DNA of 64,000 bases from Armatimonadota bacterium (GTDB lineage Bacteria > Armatimonadota > DTGP01 > JAKQQT01). The stretch spans positions 17,082-81,081 of the forward strand of contig DASXVS010000050.1 in NCBI GenBank assembly GCA_036504095.1, given 5' to 3'. The notes below the pieces were generated by a model, which was not told the DNA's origin, ran no database searches, and was given only the letters and a program-made list of their open reading frames with translations. Below, piece after piece: positions 43,661-53,024 of this stretch; the first letter of the stretch is position 1, and every line of letters starts with the position of its first letter. Made by a program: the position numbers and the translations under genes.

Positions 43661-45425
43661 GGACGATCAACGCCGCCGGATAAGAGCCGCCCGCCGCCGG
43701 CATCGTCACGAGCGTAACGGTTCTCGTCTGATGCGGAGCAAGGGTGAAGGTCGCCATCGGGACTTCGGCGGGCGGTATCGCCCGGCCGGTCTCCCTCAGA
43801 GAGCCTTCCACGAGCATAGCGGCGCGGGCTTCCCCCGCGCGCGGTTCGAAAAACACCTTCACAGAGGACCGCGTGGCGGTTGGGTTCACCAGTCGCAGCC
43901 TCACCGTATACAGGACCCCATAGTTGCCATCCAGTTTGAGGCCCGCCCCGTTCGAAACCGGCTGCTGGCCGATGGGAATGTATGTCCACTCGCCGCCAAC
44001 GGTGTACGCAGCGTCCACCTTCAGATCGGGCGCCATCCATACCGTGTCGGCTTCTTTCTTCGCGCCGGACCCGGGCGTCTTGTCGTCAACGGCCTCCGCC
44101 ATCGTGGTCAGGGACAGGCTGCCTCCGCCAAGCGGGCGCACGACGATGATGCCGCTCGCCGTTTCTCCCTCCCCCACCCTTCGATCAAACAACCGCCGCC
44201 TGCCATGGGCCGGAACCGTTACGATAATCCCCGCGCCGGCCTTCGTGCGTTTGAAGAACTTGAACGCGGCTTGATGGCCCACATAAACGGTATCCACCGC
44301 CGGATCGGCGGCCGCATCGACAATCTGGACGCGCGCGGCCCTATCCCCGAGGTTTCGAAGGTCGACCGCAAAAATCAGAGGTCCCTTCGCGGCGTTCTGG
44401 TGGTGATACAGAAGCCGGGCGGAAGTCGAGCGGCCAATCGCGTGGCGGAAGAGAATCTGAGGAGCGTCCACCGACTCCGGGTGGTTCGAGTAGAACAGCT
44501 CCACCTTCGGCGCGGGCGGCAGGGCTCTGCGATAGAACTCCAGCGGAATACGCGTGGCGACGGGCAGGTAGCCCGGGCCGGCCATCCGCACGCCCAGCGA
44601 TGATCTCAGCGTTGATCCACGGGTCCATACTTGCGGAAGAATGGGCAGCGATTCCATCACCGCGAACGCGCCCGGTTCGAGCCGGGCGCCCCGCGAGGCT
44701 TCCGTGCCAATCAGCGTCGCCAGCAGGTCGCGTGGTACGGCGCTTCCGGTGACCTCGAGGCCGACGAGATGCGCGGCGCCGGCCCATTTCATCACCCGGA
44801 ACGCCCGGGTCACCATCGCGCCATCGCGCCGGACGGTAAGGTACCCGTGCCCCGGCGTCACGCCGCGCAGAGAGATGGCGCCGCCCTTCAAGCGCGGTGA
44901 AACGATCCCTGACGGCTCCACGGCAACCTTGATCGCCCCCCGGCCGACGCCGCCGATTCGCAGCGATCTCACGGCGCCCGCCGGCACGGTCGTGCTCCCT
45001 TCGTTCAGAGTGAGCAGAGGAAGGCTCCAGGCGCGGGCAAACGCGGACGCCCACCGCCTGGCGAGGGACCGCCGCTTCATCTTCATGGGCTTCGCGTCGG
45101 ACGATCCGGCGACGATGATGACGCCGCCGTTTGCCATAACCGCCCAGCCCCCCGACCCGCGTCCGGCTGAAAAGTGCACGGCGCGGCCCGATCTCGCAAG
45201 GCCGGCCAACCGGCGCAGCGCAACCTCCACCCGTTCGGAAGCCGACGATCCGCCTCTCGCCCGCAACACCGCCACGGGCTGGTAGTTAATGGTCAGCGCC
45301 ACTCGCTTGCCGTGGCCCGAACTGCCTGTCTTCACCGGTTGACCCAGCGTGGAGGTGTTGGCCCACGAGAGGAAGGCGCATATCGCGAATACTGCTTTGG
45401 ATAATCTCATTTCACTCTTTATCAT
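43653..45425 (-). CDS. Secreted protein of unknown function, 590 residues
   Basis: The ATG at 45425 follows AGAAGG and yields a signal peptide (SKAVFAICAFLSWANTSTLG). The body is mostly beta-rich and begins with KRVALTINYQPVAVLRA. Several stretches look like repeated beta-sandwich units: GGAISLRGVTPGHGYLTVR, VTGSAVPRDLLATLIG, VKVFFEPRAGEARAA. It ends near residue 580 with VTLVTMPAAGGSYPAALI. No known domain is recognised. It is the first gene of the operon with the GHL10-like protein, so a role with extracellular polymer is plausible. Confidence 0.55.
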   Translation of the reverse strand: MIKSEMRLSKAVFAICAFLSWANTSTLGQPVKTGSSGHGKRVALTINYQPVAVLRARGGSSASERVEVALRRLAGLARSGRAVHFSAGRGSGGWAVMANGGVIIVAGSSDAKPMKMKRRSLARRWASAFARAWSLPLLTLNEGSTTVPAGAVRSLRIGGVGRGAIKVAVEPSGIVSPRLKGGAISLRGVTPGHGYLTVRRDGAMVTRAFRVMKWAGAAHLVGLEVTGSAVPRDLLATLIGTEASRGARLEPGAFAVMESLPILPQVWTRGSTLRSSLGVRMAGPGYLPVATRIPLEFYRRALPPAPKVELFYSNHPESVDAPQILFRHAIGRSTSARLLYHHQNAAKGPLIFAVDLRNLGDRAARVQIVDAAADPAVDTVYVGHQAAFKFFKRTKAGAGIIVTVPAHGRRRLFDRRVGEGETASGIIVVRPLGGGSLSLTTMAEAVDDKTPGSGAKKEADTVWMAPDLKVDAAYTVGGEWTYIPIGQQPVSNGAGLKLDGNYGVLYTVRLRLVNPTATRSSVKVFFEPRAGEARAAMLVEGSLRETGRAIPPAEVPMATFTLAPHQTRTVTLVTMPAAGGSYPAALIVHA

Positions 45426-45463
45426 AACGCCTTCTGAAAAATCGCTTAGCCCCATTCCGGCGG

Positions 45464-45493
45464 TTGCACCATATCCGGGGCGGCGCATATGAT
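45464..45493 (+). promoter_or_regulatory. Promoter of pyk placed against the start codon
   Basis: TTGCAC (45464-45469), an 18-bp spacer and TATGAT (45488-45493) form a promoter. The usual start point, about seven bases after the -10, is 45500, which is also the GTG start codon of pyk. The message would have no 5' leader. Confidence 0.5.
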
Positions 45494-45499
45494 ACCTAT

Positions 45500-46927
45500 G
45501 TGAGACGCACCAAAATCATTTGCACTATCGGCCCCGCTACACGCGCTCCGGAACGCCTCCGGGCGCTTATCGACGCCGGTATGAACGTGGCCCGGCTGAA
45601 TTTCTCCCACGGCGAATTCGCGGAACACGCGCAAACCATACGGGACATCCGGGCTCAGGCCGAGACGACGCAAGGCCCGATCGCCATCCTCCTGGACCTG
45701 CCCGGCCCGAAGATCCGTATCGGTGAAATCCAGGGCGGGACGGTGTGGCTGGAACGCGGCCAGGAATTCGTTCTGACCTCCCGAATGGTGTCAGGATCGG
45801 CGGACGAGGCGAGCCTCCCCAACCAGGAGGTGCGCAAAGCGGTAAAGCCCGGCGACAGCGTCTTCCTCGACGACGGCAGCATTCACCTCAAGGTATTGTC
45901 CACAAACGACACCGACATCCGGACGCGCGTTCTGGTTGGCGGCAATCTGTCTAGCCACAAGGGCGTTGCGGTTCCGGGCGTGCGGTTGGACATCGCGACG
46001 ATCACCCAACGCGATCTGGATGCCCTTGCTTTCGGGGTAGAGCACGGCGTTGATTGGTTTGCCGCCTCGTTCGTGCGCTCCGCGGCGGACTTGAACACAC
46101 TCAGGGCGCATCAGACTGCGCTTGGAGCGTCCATCCCCATCATCGCCAAAATCGAAAAGCACGAGGCGGTGTCGGACATTGACGCCATCATCGATGCCGC
46201 GGATGCTGTGATGGTCGCGCGGGGCGATCTGGGTGTGGATGTGGACATCTGGAGAGTCCCAACCATTCAAAAGGACATCATCCGGCGCTGCAACTGCGTC
46301 GGCAAACCGGTCATCACCGCAACGCAGATGCTGGAGTCGATGACCTACAATCCCCGGCCAACGCGCGCGGAAGTCACCGACGTTGCGAACGCCATCCTCG
46401 ACGGCACCGACTGCGTCATGCTGAGCGGTGAAACCGCCATCGGAAAATACCCGACCGAAACCGTCGCGATGATGGTCGAAATCGCCCGCAACGTTGAAAC
46501 CACGCTGGACTTCGGAGGAATCCTGAAGACGCGAATGGAAGACCAGGCCCATACCGTCACGGACTCCATCAGCGCCGCCACCGTCGTGGTGGCCGGGCAT
46601 CTGAATGCCGCGGCCATTCTGACCGCCACCTCTTCCGGGAGCACGGCGCGCATGATCTCCAGGTACCGGCCCAAATCGCCAATAATCGGAGTGACCACGC
46701 AACCCGAAACCTATCGCCGCCTTGCCCTGAGCTGGGGCGTCAACCCCGTTCTTGCGCCGATGGCCGATTCGATCGAAGGCACACTAGACGCAAGTTTCAA
46801 CAGCGCTCGGGACGCCGGACTCGTCAGCCCGGGAGACATAGTCGTCCTGACCGGTGGACTGCCCGTAGGCGTTCCCGGTAATACTAATCTCATACGAGTC
46901 GCCACGGTTGAAGAAGCGGGAGGGTAA
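45500..46927 (+). CDS. pyk: Pyruvate kinase
   Basis: Pyk makes ATP and pyruvate from phosphoenolpyruvate and ADP. The 475-residue protein begins RRTKIICTIGPATR and contains RLNFSHGEF, the active-site block PIIAKIEKHEAVSDID, the signature VMVARGDLGVDVD, CVGKPVITATQMLESM and the C-terminal allosteric domain. I chose the GTG at 45500 because it gives the family N-terminus. A TTG at 45464 is possible but falls inside the promoter -35. An ftsB-like gene follows 3 nt later, so they are co-transcribed. Confidence 0.96.
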   Translation: MRRTKIICTIGPATRAPERLRALIDAGMNVARLNFSHGEFAEHAQTIRDIRAQAETTQGPIAILLDLPGPKIRIGEIQGGTVWLERGQEFVLTSRMVSGSADEASLPNQEVRKAVKPGDSVFLDDGSIHLKVLSTNDTDIRTRVLVGGNLSSHKGVAVPGVRLDIATITQRDLDALAFGVEHGVDWFAASFVRSAADLNTLRAHQTALGASIPIIAKIEKHEAVSDIDAIIDAADAVMVARGDLGVDVDIWRVPTIQKDIIRRCNCVGKPVITATQMLESMTYNPRPTRAEVTDVANAILDGTDCVMLSGETAIGKYPTETVAMMVEIARNVETTLDFGGILKTRMEDQAHTVTDSISAATVVVAGHLNAAAILTATSSGSTARMISRYRPKSPIIGVTTQPETYRRLALSWGVNPVLAPMADSIEGTLDASFNSARDAGLVSPGDIVVLTGGLPVGVPGNTNLIRVATVEEAGG

Positions 46928-46930
46928 ACT

Positions 46931-47293
46931 GTGAGCACATACGGCGTTCGTTCCTCGTCCAAATCACGAAGACGGCGCGGGCTGACCTGGGAACGGGTCG
47001 GTTTCGCGTTCGCCCGCCTCGCTTTGGCCGCCGTCGGCCTCAGCCTCACTCTCCTGATCGCGTCCAAGCTGTCCCACCCTTATCTCCTTCACTGGAGTGA
47101 AAACCGAAGCGTGGCGGAGGACAGGCAGCGCCGCGACAGCCTGTTGGCGGACAACGAGCGATTGAAGCGCCGGCGAATCCACCTGAAGACCCCCGCCGGC
47201 GAAATCGCGCAGTCGCGAAGCCTCGGCTACCACTTCCCGGACGAGCATCCGGTGCGCGTTCAGGAACAGGCCCCGGCGCCCGCAACGCCGTAA
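46931..47293 (+). CDS. FtsB/DivIC-like septum formation initiator protein
   Basis: The 120-residue protein has a basic cytoplasmic start, one membrane helix (about 25-47, FAFARLALAAVGLSLTLLIA) and a coiled coil (NRSVAEDRQRRDSLLADNERLKRRR) typical of FtsB/DivIC, which bridge divisome proteins FtsL and FtsQ. A proline-rich tail ends it. The GTG start is preceded by GGGAGGG, within the end of pyk. Family assignment rests on topology rather than sequence identity. Confidence 0.7.
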   Translation: MSTYGVRSSSKSRRRRGLTWERVGFAFARLALAAVGLSLTLLIASKLSHPYLLHWSENRSVAEDRQRRDSLLADNERLKRRRIHLKTPAGEIAQSRSLGYHFPDEHPVRVQEQAPAPATP

Positions 47294-47313
47294 ACATACG
47301 CCCGAAGCGCGTG

Positions 47314-47355
47314 AAGGCCCGCCGCCCCCGGAACACTCCGGGCGCGGCGGGCCTT
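47314..47355. terminator. Bidirectional terminator hairpin
   Basis: AAGGCCCGCCGC (47314-47325) pairs exactly with GCGGCGGGCCTT (47344-47355), and CCCGG/CCGGG pairs inside the loop. It is followed by CTTAAT. It separates the convergent ftsB-like gene and the large S55 protein gene. Confidence 0.75.
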
Positions 47356-47376
47356 CTTAATGCGACGTGTCCGCCG

Positions 47377-50300
47377 TTACGGGATGGTCACCTTCGTCGT
47401 CGCCGACGCGTAGTTATCGGCTTCGTCCGTTGCCTTGACCTCGATCGTATGCTCCCCCTTGGTGAGAGCGTCCGTGACGATCCGCCAGCCCTCGTTGGGG
47501 CTGTCGAAGATGCCATCCGTCGCGATGGCGCTCATCCACGTCCCCTTGTCCACCCGATAAGAAACACGGATGATATCGGCAATAGCTGTAGAGCTCTCAC
47601 CATCAAGGGCGACGGTCAGGTCAGGCCCGATTTTCGTGTCCTTCTCGGTGATCGTCACCTTCGGCTTGGTATTGACGATCCTCACGGCCGCGGACAGGTC
47701 CTCGTCGGAGAGCGGGTTCGCCGGATTGCTGGCCTTGTCGGAAGCCACCACCTTCAGGCGATAGACGCCATCGGGGGTCGTTGTCGTATCCCAGGCGTAG
47801 GTGCTTTTCGTAAGGTTGTCCCCGCCTGTTTTGTCGTCCGGTATCACGTCTTTGGCGGATGCCTTCAACGCCGAATCCGCCGTCTGCTGGATCGCAGACT
47901 TTACATCCGGTGAGAGGTCCGGGTATTTGTCGAGTTCGGCGCTCACCTGTTTCATCGTCTCGACGTTGCGGGCTTCCTTTTTCGCTTTAGCCGCCGCGTC
48001 GTCCGCGGGGGGAGCCGGCGTTACATCCTTCGGCGCGGGCGTGGCCGCGGCGTCCTTCGTCTCGACCGCCGTGTTCAGCGTTTTCCACGTTGCGCCATCG
48101 TCGCCGGATGCGTACAGCGTATAGTTGAGTTGGTCCGAATCCGGATCGGATCCCGTCCATTTGACCGTCTTCTTGCCGCTCCACACGTCCGCCTCTTTGG
48201 GGTCGGTGAACTTGACGGTTGGCGGCCGGTTGTCGGTGAGGTAGCGTATCGATGCCCAGCGCAATATCGGACTGGAGCCATCGGGAGCCGGCTTGAATGT
48301 AGCTCTGTACTGAATGAAGCGGGCGGCCGCGCTCGTAATCGGCGAGCCGAGGGAGTTCGTCAACGGCGCGGACCACGCGCTCCAGGTCTTATCCGGCTGC
48401 GCGACGCTGCCGGTACGCGTTTCCATGGAAAGTGATGCGCCCTGCGGCACATTCGCCTGCCATTCCATCCTGCCCCAGACAGCTCTCGGGTCCGCATCGT
48501 GAACCGGGCTCAAATACGTACCGTTCTTCGCGGTATCCACCCGGTAAAGGACTCCCGTATTCGCGCTGCCGGCGCGGAGGGAACCGTCCGGCGCGGATGC
48601 CAGGGCCACCAGTTGGTTCTGGTCATCGTTATCGAGGGTCGTCACCGTCTTGTCCGGCGCGATGCGATACAGTTTCTTGCCACCGGCAGCGTACAACACC
48701 CCGTCCGGCAGAGCGACGAGAGAGAGCACGGTGTTGTCAGGCTTCTCGATCAGCGCCTCCGCGCGCCCGTTCGCCAGCACCCGGTAGACCTTGCCGGCCG
48801 GGGACGTGGCAGCGTAAACCGTGCCCGCCGCGTCCGAGGCTACCGCGTTTACGTTCGCTTCGGGCGCATCATAAACCACTCGCGTATCACCCTTCGGGGA
48901 GATGCTATACACCACCCCGTCCGGTGACGTTCCGGCGAGGAGCGAGCCGTCCGCCTTGAGGGCGAGAGACAGCACATTCGTCTCGGGGAGCGTGCACAAT
49001 TCCCTGCCCTTGCCGTCCGGAGCGACCGCGAACACTTTTCCATGCGGGCCGGTGGCCGCGTAAAGCGTCCCGTCTGCGCTCACCGCCAACGCGAACACGA
49101 AGCGCTCTTTGGTCTCGAAGAAGGTGGTCGCCTTCCCATCCGGCCCGACACTGAGGACCAGGCCGTTCGGGCTCGTGCCGGCGAAGACGCGGCCTTGAGG
49201 CCCGTGCGCCAGGCTGTGCACTTCCAGTTCATCCGTATCCGCAAACAAGGCCGTCTTGCCGTCCGCCGCAACGCGGAGGATCTCGCCGCCGTGCCCGGTA
49301 CCGATCAGCGTTGAGCCATCCGCCATGGGAAGGACCGACCACACGTACGGACGTTTCACATCCGCCACCGCGACGAGTTTCGGCGTCAGCATGACATCGC
49401 CCGTGCTGGAAACGGATACGCCGGTCACTTCGCCGGTCTCGAACTGCGTCTTGGTCGCCTGCTTCCACACCGACGCAAGGCGGCCGGGCCCTTTGCCGTC
49501 CTTGTCGGCATCAGACTCTGCCGGCTTGGCGTCGGCTGGTTTGGCATCGGCCGGCTTACCGTCGGCCGGTTTGGCGTCCGCGGGCTTGGCATCCGCGGGC
49601 TTGGCATCCGACGGCTTCGGGGTTTCCTTGCCGGGCGCTTTCGGGGCGTCCGCGTACCGATACAGCCCTCTGAGGCCGAACTCCGCGAGGGCGGGTTCCG
49701 GGTCGGATCCAAAGGTCGCGGCGCTTGTATCGGATGAATCATCGGACGAGTCCGACGCCGATGCCACCGTGGTGGTGGTTGTCGTCGTTGCCGCCGTGCC
49801 GGCCTTTTCCACCGCGTTCTTGCGCTCGATGTTCACGACTAGCATCTGCTGGCCGCTGAGGACGTAGGGAACGCGCTCCGTAAGGCGCAGTTCGTCGCGC
49901 TCCAACCGAGTGCTGCTCGATTTCGTCGATTTCATCACATCGGCGATCGAGTCCGGAAGCCCGCTCAATCGCTGGCCTTCGACCGTCACAACGGTGCCGG
50001 GCATCAGCACGCGCAGGCCGAGATCGTCATTCCGTTCGCGCTCGACGAATTTGGCCATCAGCTGCTTCACGTTCGCCACCGACGCCGTTGCGCCCGCTCC
50101 AACCGCGGGCGTTCCCAGCGAAATCCTCCCATAGCCGGTCTGTCCGCCGAAAACGACAATCTGGGCCTGACCGTTGGCGGCGTTCTCGGGGATCTTCAAC
50201 TTAAGGGTGTGCGTCTCCAGCGGTTTCAGGTACGGCTTGATGACCGCCTGCACGGTGATCGTCTCCCCGGGCTCCACTTTGTCCCGCTCGATCCACGCCC

Positions 50301-51609
50301 GCTCCACGGTCGCCGTGTTGTGCCCGTTATGGATATCAACGGTCATGTCCACGTTCTTCACGAGGACGGGCTGGAACGGGTTTCGGCTGAGAAGCGCCAT
50401 CGCGTCCAGCACGTCGGCCGTCGCCGCGGTGCCGATCGAGCCGGGGTCATAGACGACGTTCGATCGCGTGATCGGAGGCATGCCCACCGGATAGACAACC
50501 ATTTTTACGGTGGCCATCGCGTCTCCGGGAAAAGCCCGGAGGCGGTCGACTACTTCCTGGGTTCCGGAAACCACCAGGCCCGGAGTCAGCACCGGGTGAT
50601 TGACCATACGCATATGAAAGTCGCGCCGCCGGCCGGTGTCCCGGTCCGTCACGTGAACTGTTAGTGGAATCATGTGCGGCAGGCGATGCACGAGTCCCCC
50701 AACGGAAAACGGCTGGTCCTGCTGGATCGTCGCGACCGTCTGGATGGGGCTTCCCATCTTGTAGGAGCGCACATTACTGCTGAAAACGTCGTGGATATAC
50801 GCCGTGCTCGCCGGGTATTCGGTGGGGCCGAGTTGCAGGAACGGGTGCCCGAAAGCGAGGATCTTATCGCCGCGGCGATACGTCACGGTGCCGATCGCCG
50901 TCACGTCGACATCGCCCTGCATCAGCGAAACGGCGATGGCCGCGCCGGGTCCCAGGGATGCGCCCTTCGTAAAGCTGGCGGGCGTCTCGCCTCCCCCGCC
51001 GGCCGCGCCCGGGCCCGCCATGGCGGATATGCCGTACGGCTTCAGCCAATCGTTCAGCCTGCCGAGGCTGCGCGTGCCGAAACCCGAAGCGAACACCGGC
51101 AGAAGGCGCGCCGAAGACATCGCGGGCAATTCAGCATAGGTGCTGTCACCCGCGCCGGTCGGGAGCACAAACGGAAATGAAGGCTTGTCCGGAAGCCGGG
51201 GGTCCAGGGAGTCCACCATATCCTCGATGGGAGTGATCATCCCTATCGGTTCTTTCGGCGTGCTGTCCCCGTACGCTACGGCTCCCAGAAGGCGGCCGTT
51301 TATGTAGACGGGAGAACCGCTCATGCCCGCAATGATATTCGCGCGGCGCTTCGTAATCGGGCCGCCGGACATCATGACCAGGACCAGGGGCCGGCCGGAA
51401 TTCTGCTGCGGCATGACGGAAATCACCCGCACCTGGAACTTCTCGATCTTCACACCCTTGAATACCGTGAGGCCATACCCAACCATTCCCGGGCGTACCT
51501 GGCTGACAGGGAAGTACTCCTTGGGATCGAGTTTGAACCCAGCGAGGACGGAAGAAGCCGAACCGGCCAAAACCGCCGCCATTGCAGCAACGAGCGTTAG
51601 TCTCCGCAT
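47377..51609 (-). CDS. Giant secreted protein: S55 (SpoIVB-like) peptidase domain plus beta-propeller and Ig-like C-terminus
   Basis: The ATG at 51609 follows AAGGAGATATT and gives 1410 residues with a signal peptide (1-23). Residues about 25-330 form an S55-type domain with GMSGSPVY (95-102, candidate Ser97) and, further on, ILAFGHPFLQLG (candidate catalytic His). A linker has eight copies of a KPADA-type repeat. Next come at least ten WD-like propeller repeats with the pattern DGKLYAATGPxGKVFxV. A C-terminal Ig-like region with SDPDSDQLNYTLYASGDDG ends it. The peptidase activity is inferred from motifs. The substrate is unknown; a role in envelope signalling is plausible. Confidence 0.8.
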   Translation of the reverse strand: MRRLTLVAAMAAVLAGSASSVLAGFKLDPKEYFPVSQVRPGMVGYGLTVFKGVKIEKFQVRVISVMPQQNSGRPLVLVMMSGGPITKRRANIIAGMSGSPVYINGRLLGAVAYGDSTPKEPIGMITPIEDMVDSLDPRLPDKPSFPFVLPTGAGDSTYAELPAMSSARLLPVFASGFGTRSLGRLNDWLKPYGISAMAGPGAAGGGGETPASFTKGASLGPGAAIAVSLMQGDVDVTAIGTVTYRRGDKILAFGHPFLQLGPTEYPASTAYIHDVFSSNVRSYKMGSPIQTVATIQQDQPFSVGGLVHRLPHMIPLTVHVTDRDTGRRRDFHMRMVNHPVLTPGLVVSGTQEVVDRLRAFPGDAMATVKMVVYPVGMPPITRSNVVYDPGSIGTAATADVLDAMALLSRNPFQPVLVKNVDMTVDIHNGHNTATVERAWIERDKVEPGETITVQAVIKPYLKPLETHTLKLKIPENAANGQAQIVVFGGQTGYGRISLGTPAVGAGATASVANVKQLMAKFVERERNDDLGLRVLMPGTVVTVEGQRLSGLPDSIADVMKSTKSSSTRLERDELRLTERVPYVLSGQQMLVVNIERKNAVEKAGTAATTTTTTTVASASDSSDDSSDTSAATFGSDPEPALAEFGLRGLYRYADAPKAPGKETPKPSDAKPADAKPADAKPADGKPADAKPADAKPAESDADKDGKGPGRLASVWKQATKTQFETGEVTGVSVSSTGDVMLTPKLVAVADVKRPYVWSVLPMADGSTLIGTGHGGEILRVAADGKTALFADTDELEVHSLAHGPQGRVFAGTSPNGLVLSVGPDGKATTFFETKERFVFALAVSADGTLYAATGPHGKVFAVAPDGKGRELCTLPETNVLSLALKADGSLLAGTSPDGVVYSISPKGDTRVVYDAPEANVNAVASDAAGTVYAATSPAGKVYRVLANGRAEALIEKPDNTVLSLVALPDGVLYAAGGKKLYRIAPDKTVTTLDNDDQNQLVALASAPDGSLRAGSANTGVLYRVDTAKNGTYLSPVHDADPRAVWGRMEWQANVPQGASLSMETRTGSVAQPDKTWSAWSAPLTNSLGSPITSAAARFIQYRATFKPAPDGSSPILRWASIRYLTDNRPPTVKFTDPKEADVWSGKKTVKWTGSDPDSDQLNYTLYASGDDGATWKTLNTAVETKDAAATPAPKDVTPAPPADDAAAKAKKEARNVETMKQVSAELDKYPDLSPDVKSAIQQTADSALKASAKDVIPDDKTGGDNLTKSTYAWDTTTTPDGVYRLKVVASDKASNPANPLSDEDLSAAVRIVNTKPKVTITEKDTKIGPDLTVALDGESSTAIADIIRVSYRVDKGTWMSAIATDGIFDSPNEGWRIVTDALTKGEHTIEVKATDEADNYASATTKVTIP

Positions 51610-51823
51610 CCAATATCTCCTTAGGGCGCCGTGACACTCAACGGCGGGCACGAATGCCCGCCTCATTGAAGTTTGCACGTGTCAATTGCTTCCATTATAT
51701 CATCCACGATCCCTGTACGCAGTGTTCGCGAATTCACCCGCGCCTAGACAACGCATTTAACGGCGTCTTACACTGGACGTGGGCGCCGGCACAGGGCCGT
51801 CGCGGTGCTGTGCGGGGGTGATC

Positions 51824-52951
51824 ATGCACTTCAGACGATTCGGCAAGACCGAGGAGATGCTGTCCGTTTTTTCGTTTGGCGCGATGCGCTATCTGGAATC
51901 GGACGATAACGCGGTGGCTACCGCGTTGGCCGCGTTTGACGCGGGAATCAACCACCTGGAAACGGCGCGCGGCTACGGCGAGAGCGAGCGCATGCTTGGC
52001 CTCGCCCTCAAACACATACCGCGCGAAAAGGTCTATCTCGAAACCAAGATCGGCCCGACGGAAACCGCCGACGAGTTCCGCCGTTGCCTGGACGAGTCCT
52101 TCGAGCGGATGGGCGTCGACTATATCGACAATCTCGCGATCCACGGCATCAACACCCCGGAACTCCTGACGCAGGCAGTCCAGCCGGACGGCGCGCTCAC
52201 CGCCCTGGAGGCGGCGAAGAGCGAAGGCATCATCGGTCACATCGGCTTCTCGACGCACGCTCCGCTGGACGTCATACTGGCTGCGATCGACACCCAGGCA
52301 TTCGAATTTGTCAACCTCCATTACTACTACTTCAACCAGAGGAACTATCCGGCCATCCAAAGGGCGACCGAGCTGGATATGGGTGTGTTCATCATCTCGC
52401 CGACGGACAAAGGTGGACAGCTGTACAACCCGCCGGACAAACTGCGCCGGATGATGGCGCCCTGGACGCCCCTGCACTTCAACCACCGTTTCCTGCTGGC
52501 CAATCAGGACATTCACACGCTCAGCCTCGGCGCGGCCAAACCGGGTGAACTGGCGGAACACCTCGTTGTGCAGAACGATACCGGCTGGTTGACCAACGAG
52601 GAAAAAGCGTCGTTGGCGGCGCTCGACGCCGAGCCTTTACGGGTGCTGGGCAGCACCCTTTGCACCCAGTGCTTCGACTGTCTTCCGTGTCCAGAAGACA
52701 TCCAGATACCGGAAGTCCTCAGATTGCGCACACTCGTCACCGCTTTCGACATGCTGGAGTTCGGCAAATGGCGATACAACATGTTCGGCGAAGGCGGTCA
52801 CTGGTTTCCCGGTCAGCCGGCCGCCAAATGCACCGACTGTGGCGACTGCCTGCCGCGCTGCCCGATGAAACTCGACATCCCCGCCCTCCTGCGCGAGACC
52901 GATGCGCTGATTGCCGGCGAACCGGTGAAGCGCCTGTGGAACACGGAATGA
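51824..52951 (+). CDS. Aldo/keto reductase with C-terminal iron-sulfur motifs
   Basis: The 375-residue protein has an AKR barrel (HFRRFGKTEEMLSVFSFG, ETARGYGESERMLG with catalytic Tyr, GIIGHIGFSTH) and a C-terminal ferredoxin-like region with CTQCFDCLPCP and CTDCGDCLPRCP, two CxxCxxCxxxC clusters. It belongs to the AKR group fused to a 4Fe-4S domain. The ATG at 51824 follows GGGGGTGATC. It stands alone, divergent from the S55 protein. Its substrate is not evident; electron transfer to a second partner is inferred. Confidence 0.85.
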   Translation: MHFRRFGKTEEMLSVFSFGAMRYLESDDNAVATALAAFDAGINHLETARGYGESERMLGLALKHIPREKVYLETKIGPTETADEFRRCLDESFERMGVDYIDNLAIHGINTPELLTQAVQPDGALTALEAAKSEGIIGHIGFSTHAPLDVILAAIDTQAFEFVNLHYYYFNQRNYPAIQRATELDMGVFIISPTDKGGQLYNPPDKLRRMMAPWTPLHFNHRFLLANQDIHTLSLGAAKPGELAEHLVVQNDTGWLTNEEKASLAALDAEPLRVLGSTLCTQCFDCLPCPEDIQIPEVLRLRTLVTAFDMLEFGKWRYNMFGEGGHWFPGQPAAKCTDCGDCLPRCPMKLDIPALLRETDALIAGEPVKRLWNTE

Positions 52952-53024
52952 CGCGCCGTCGTGGTACAATGAAGGGGGAAGCGAGCAGCGCATAATTGCG
53001 TTGCGTCGCCGAAAGGAAACTCAC

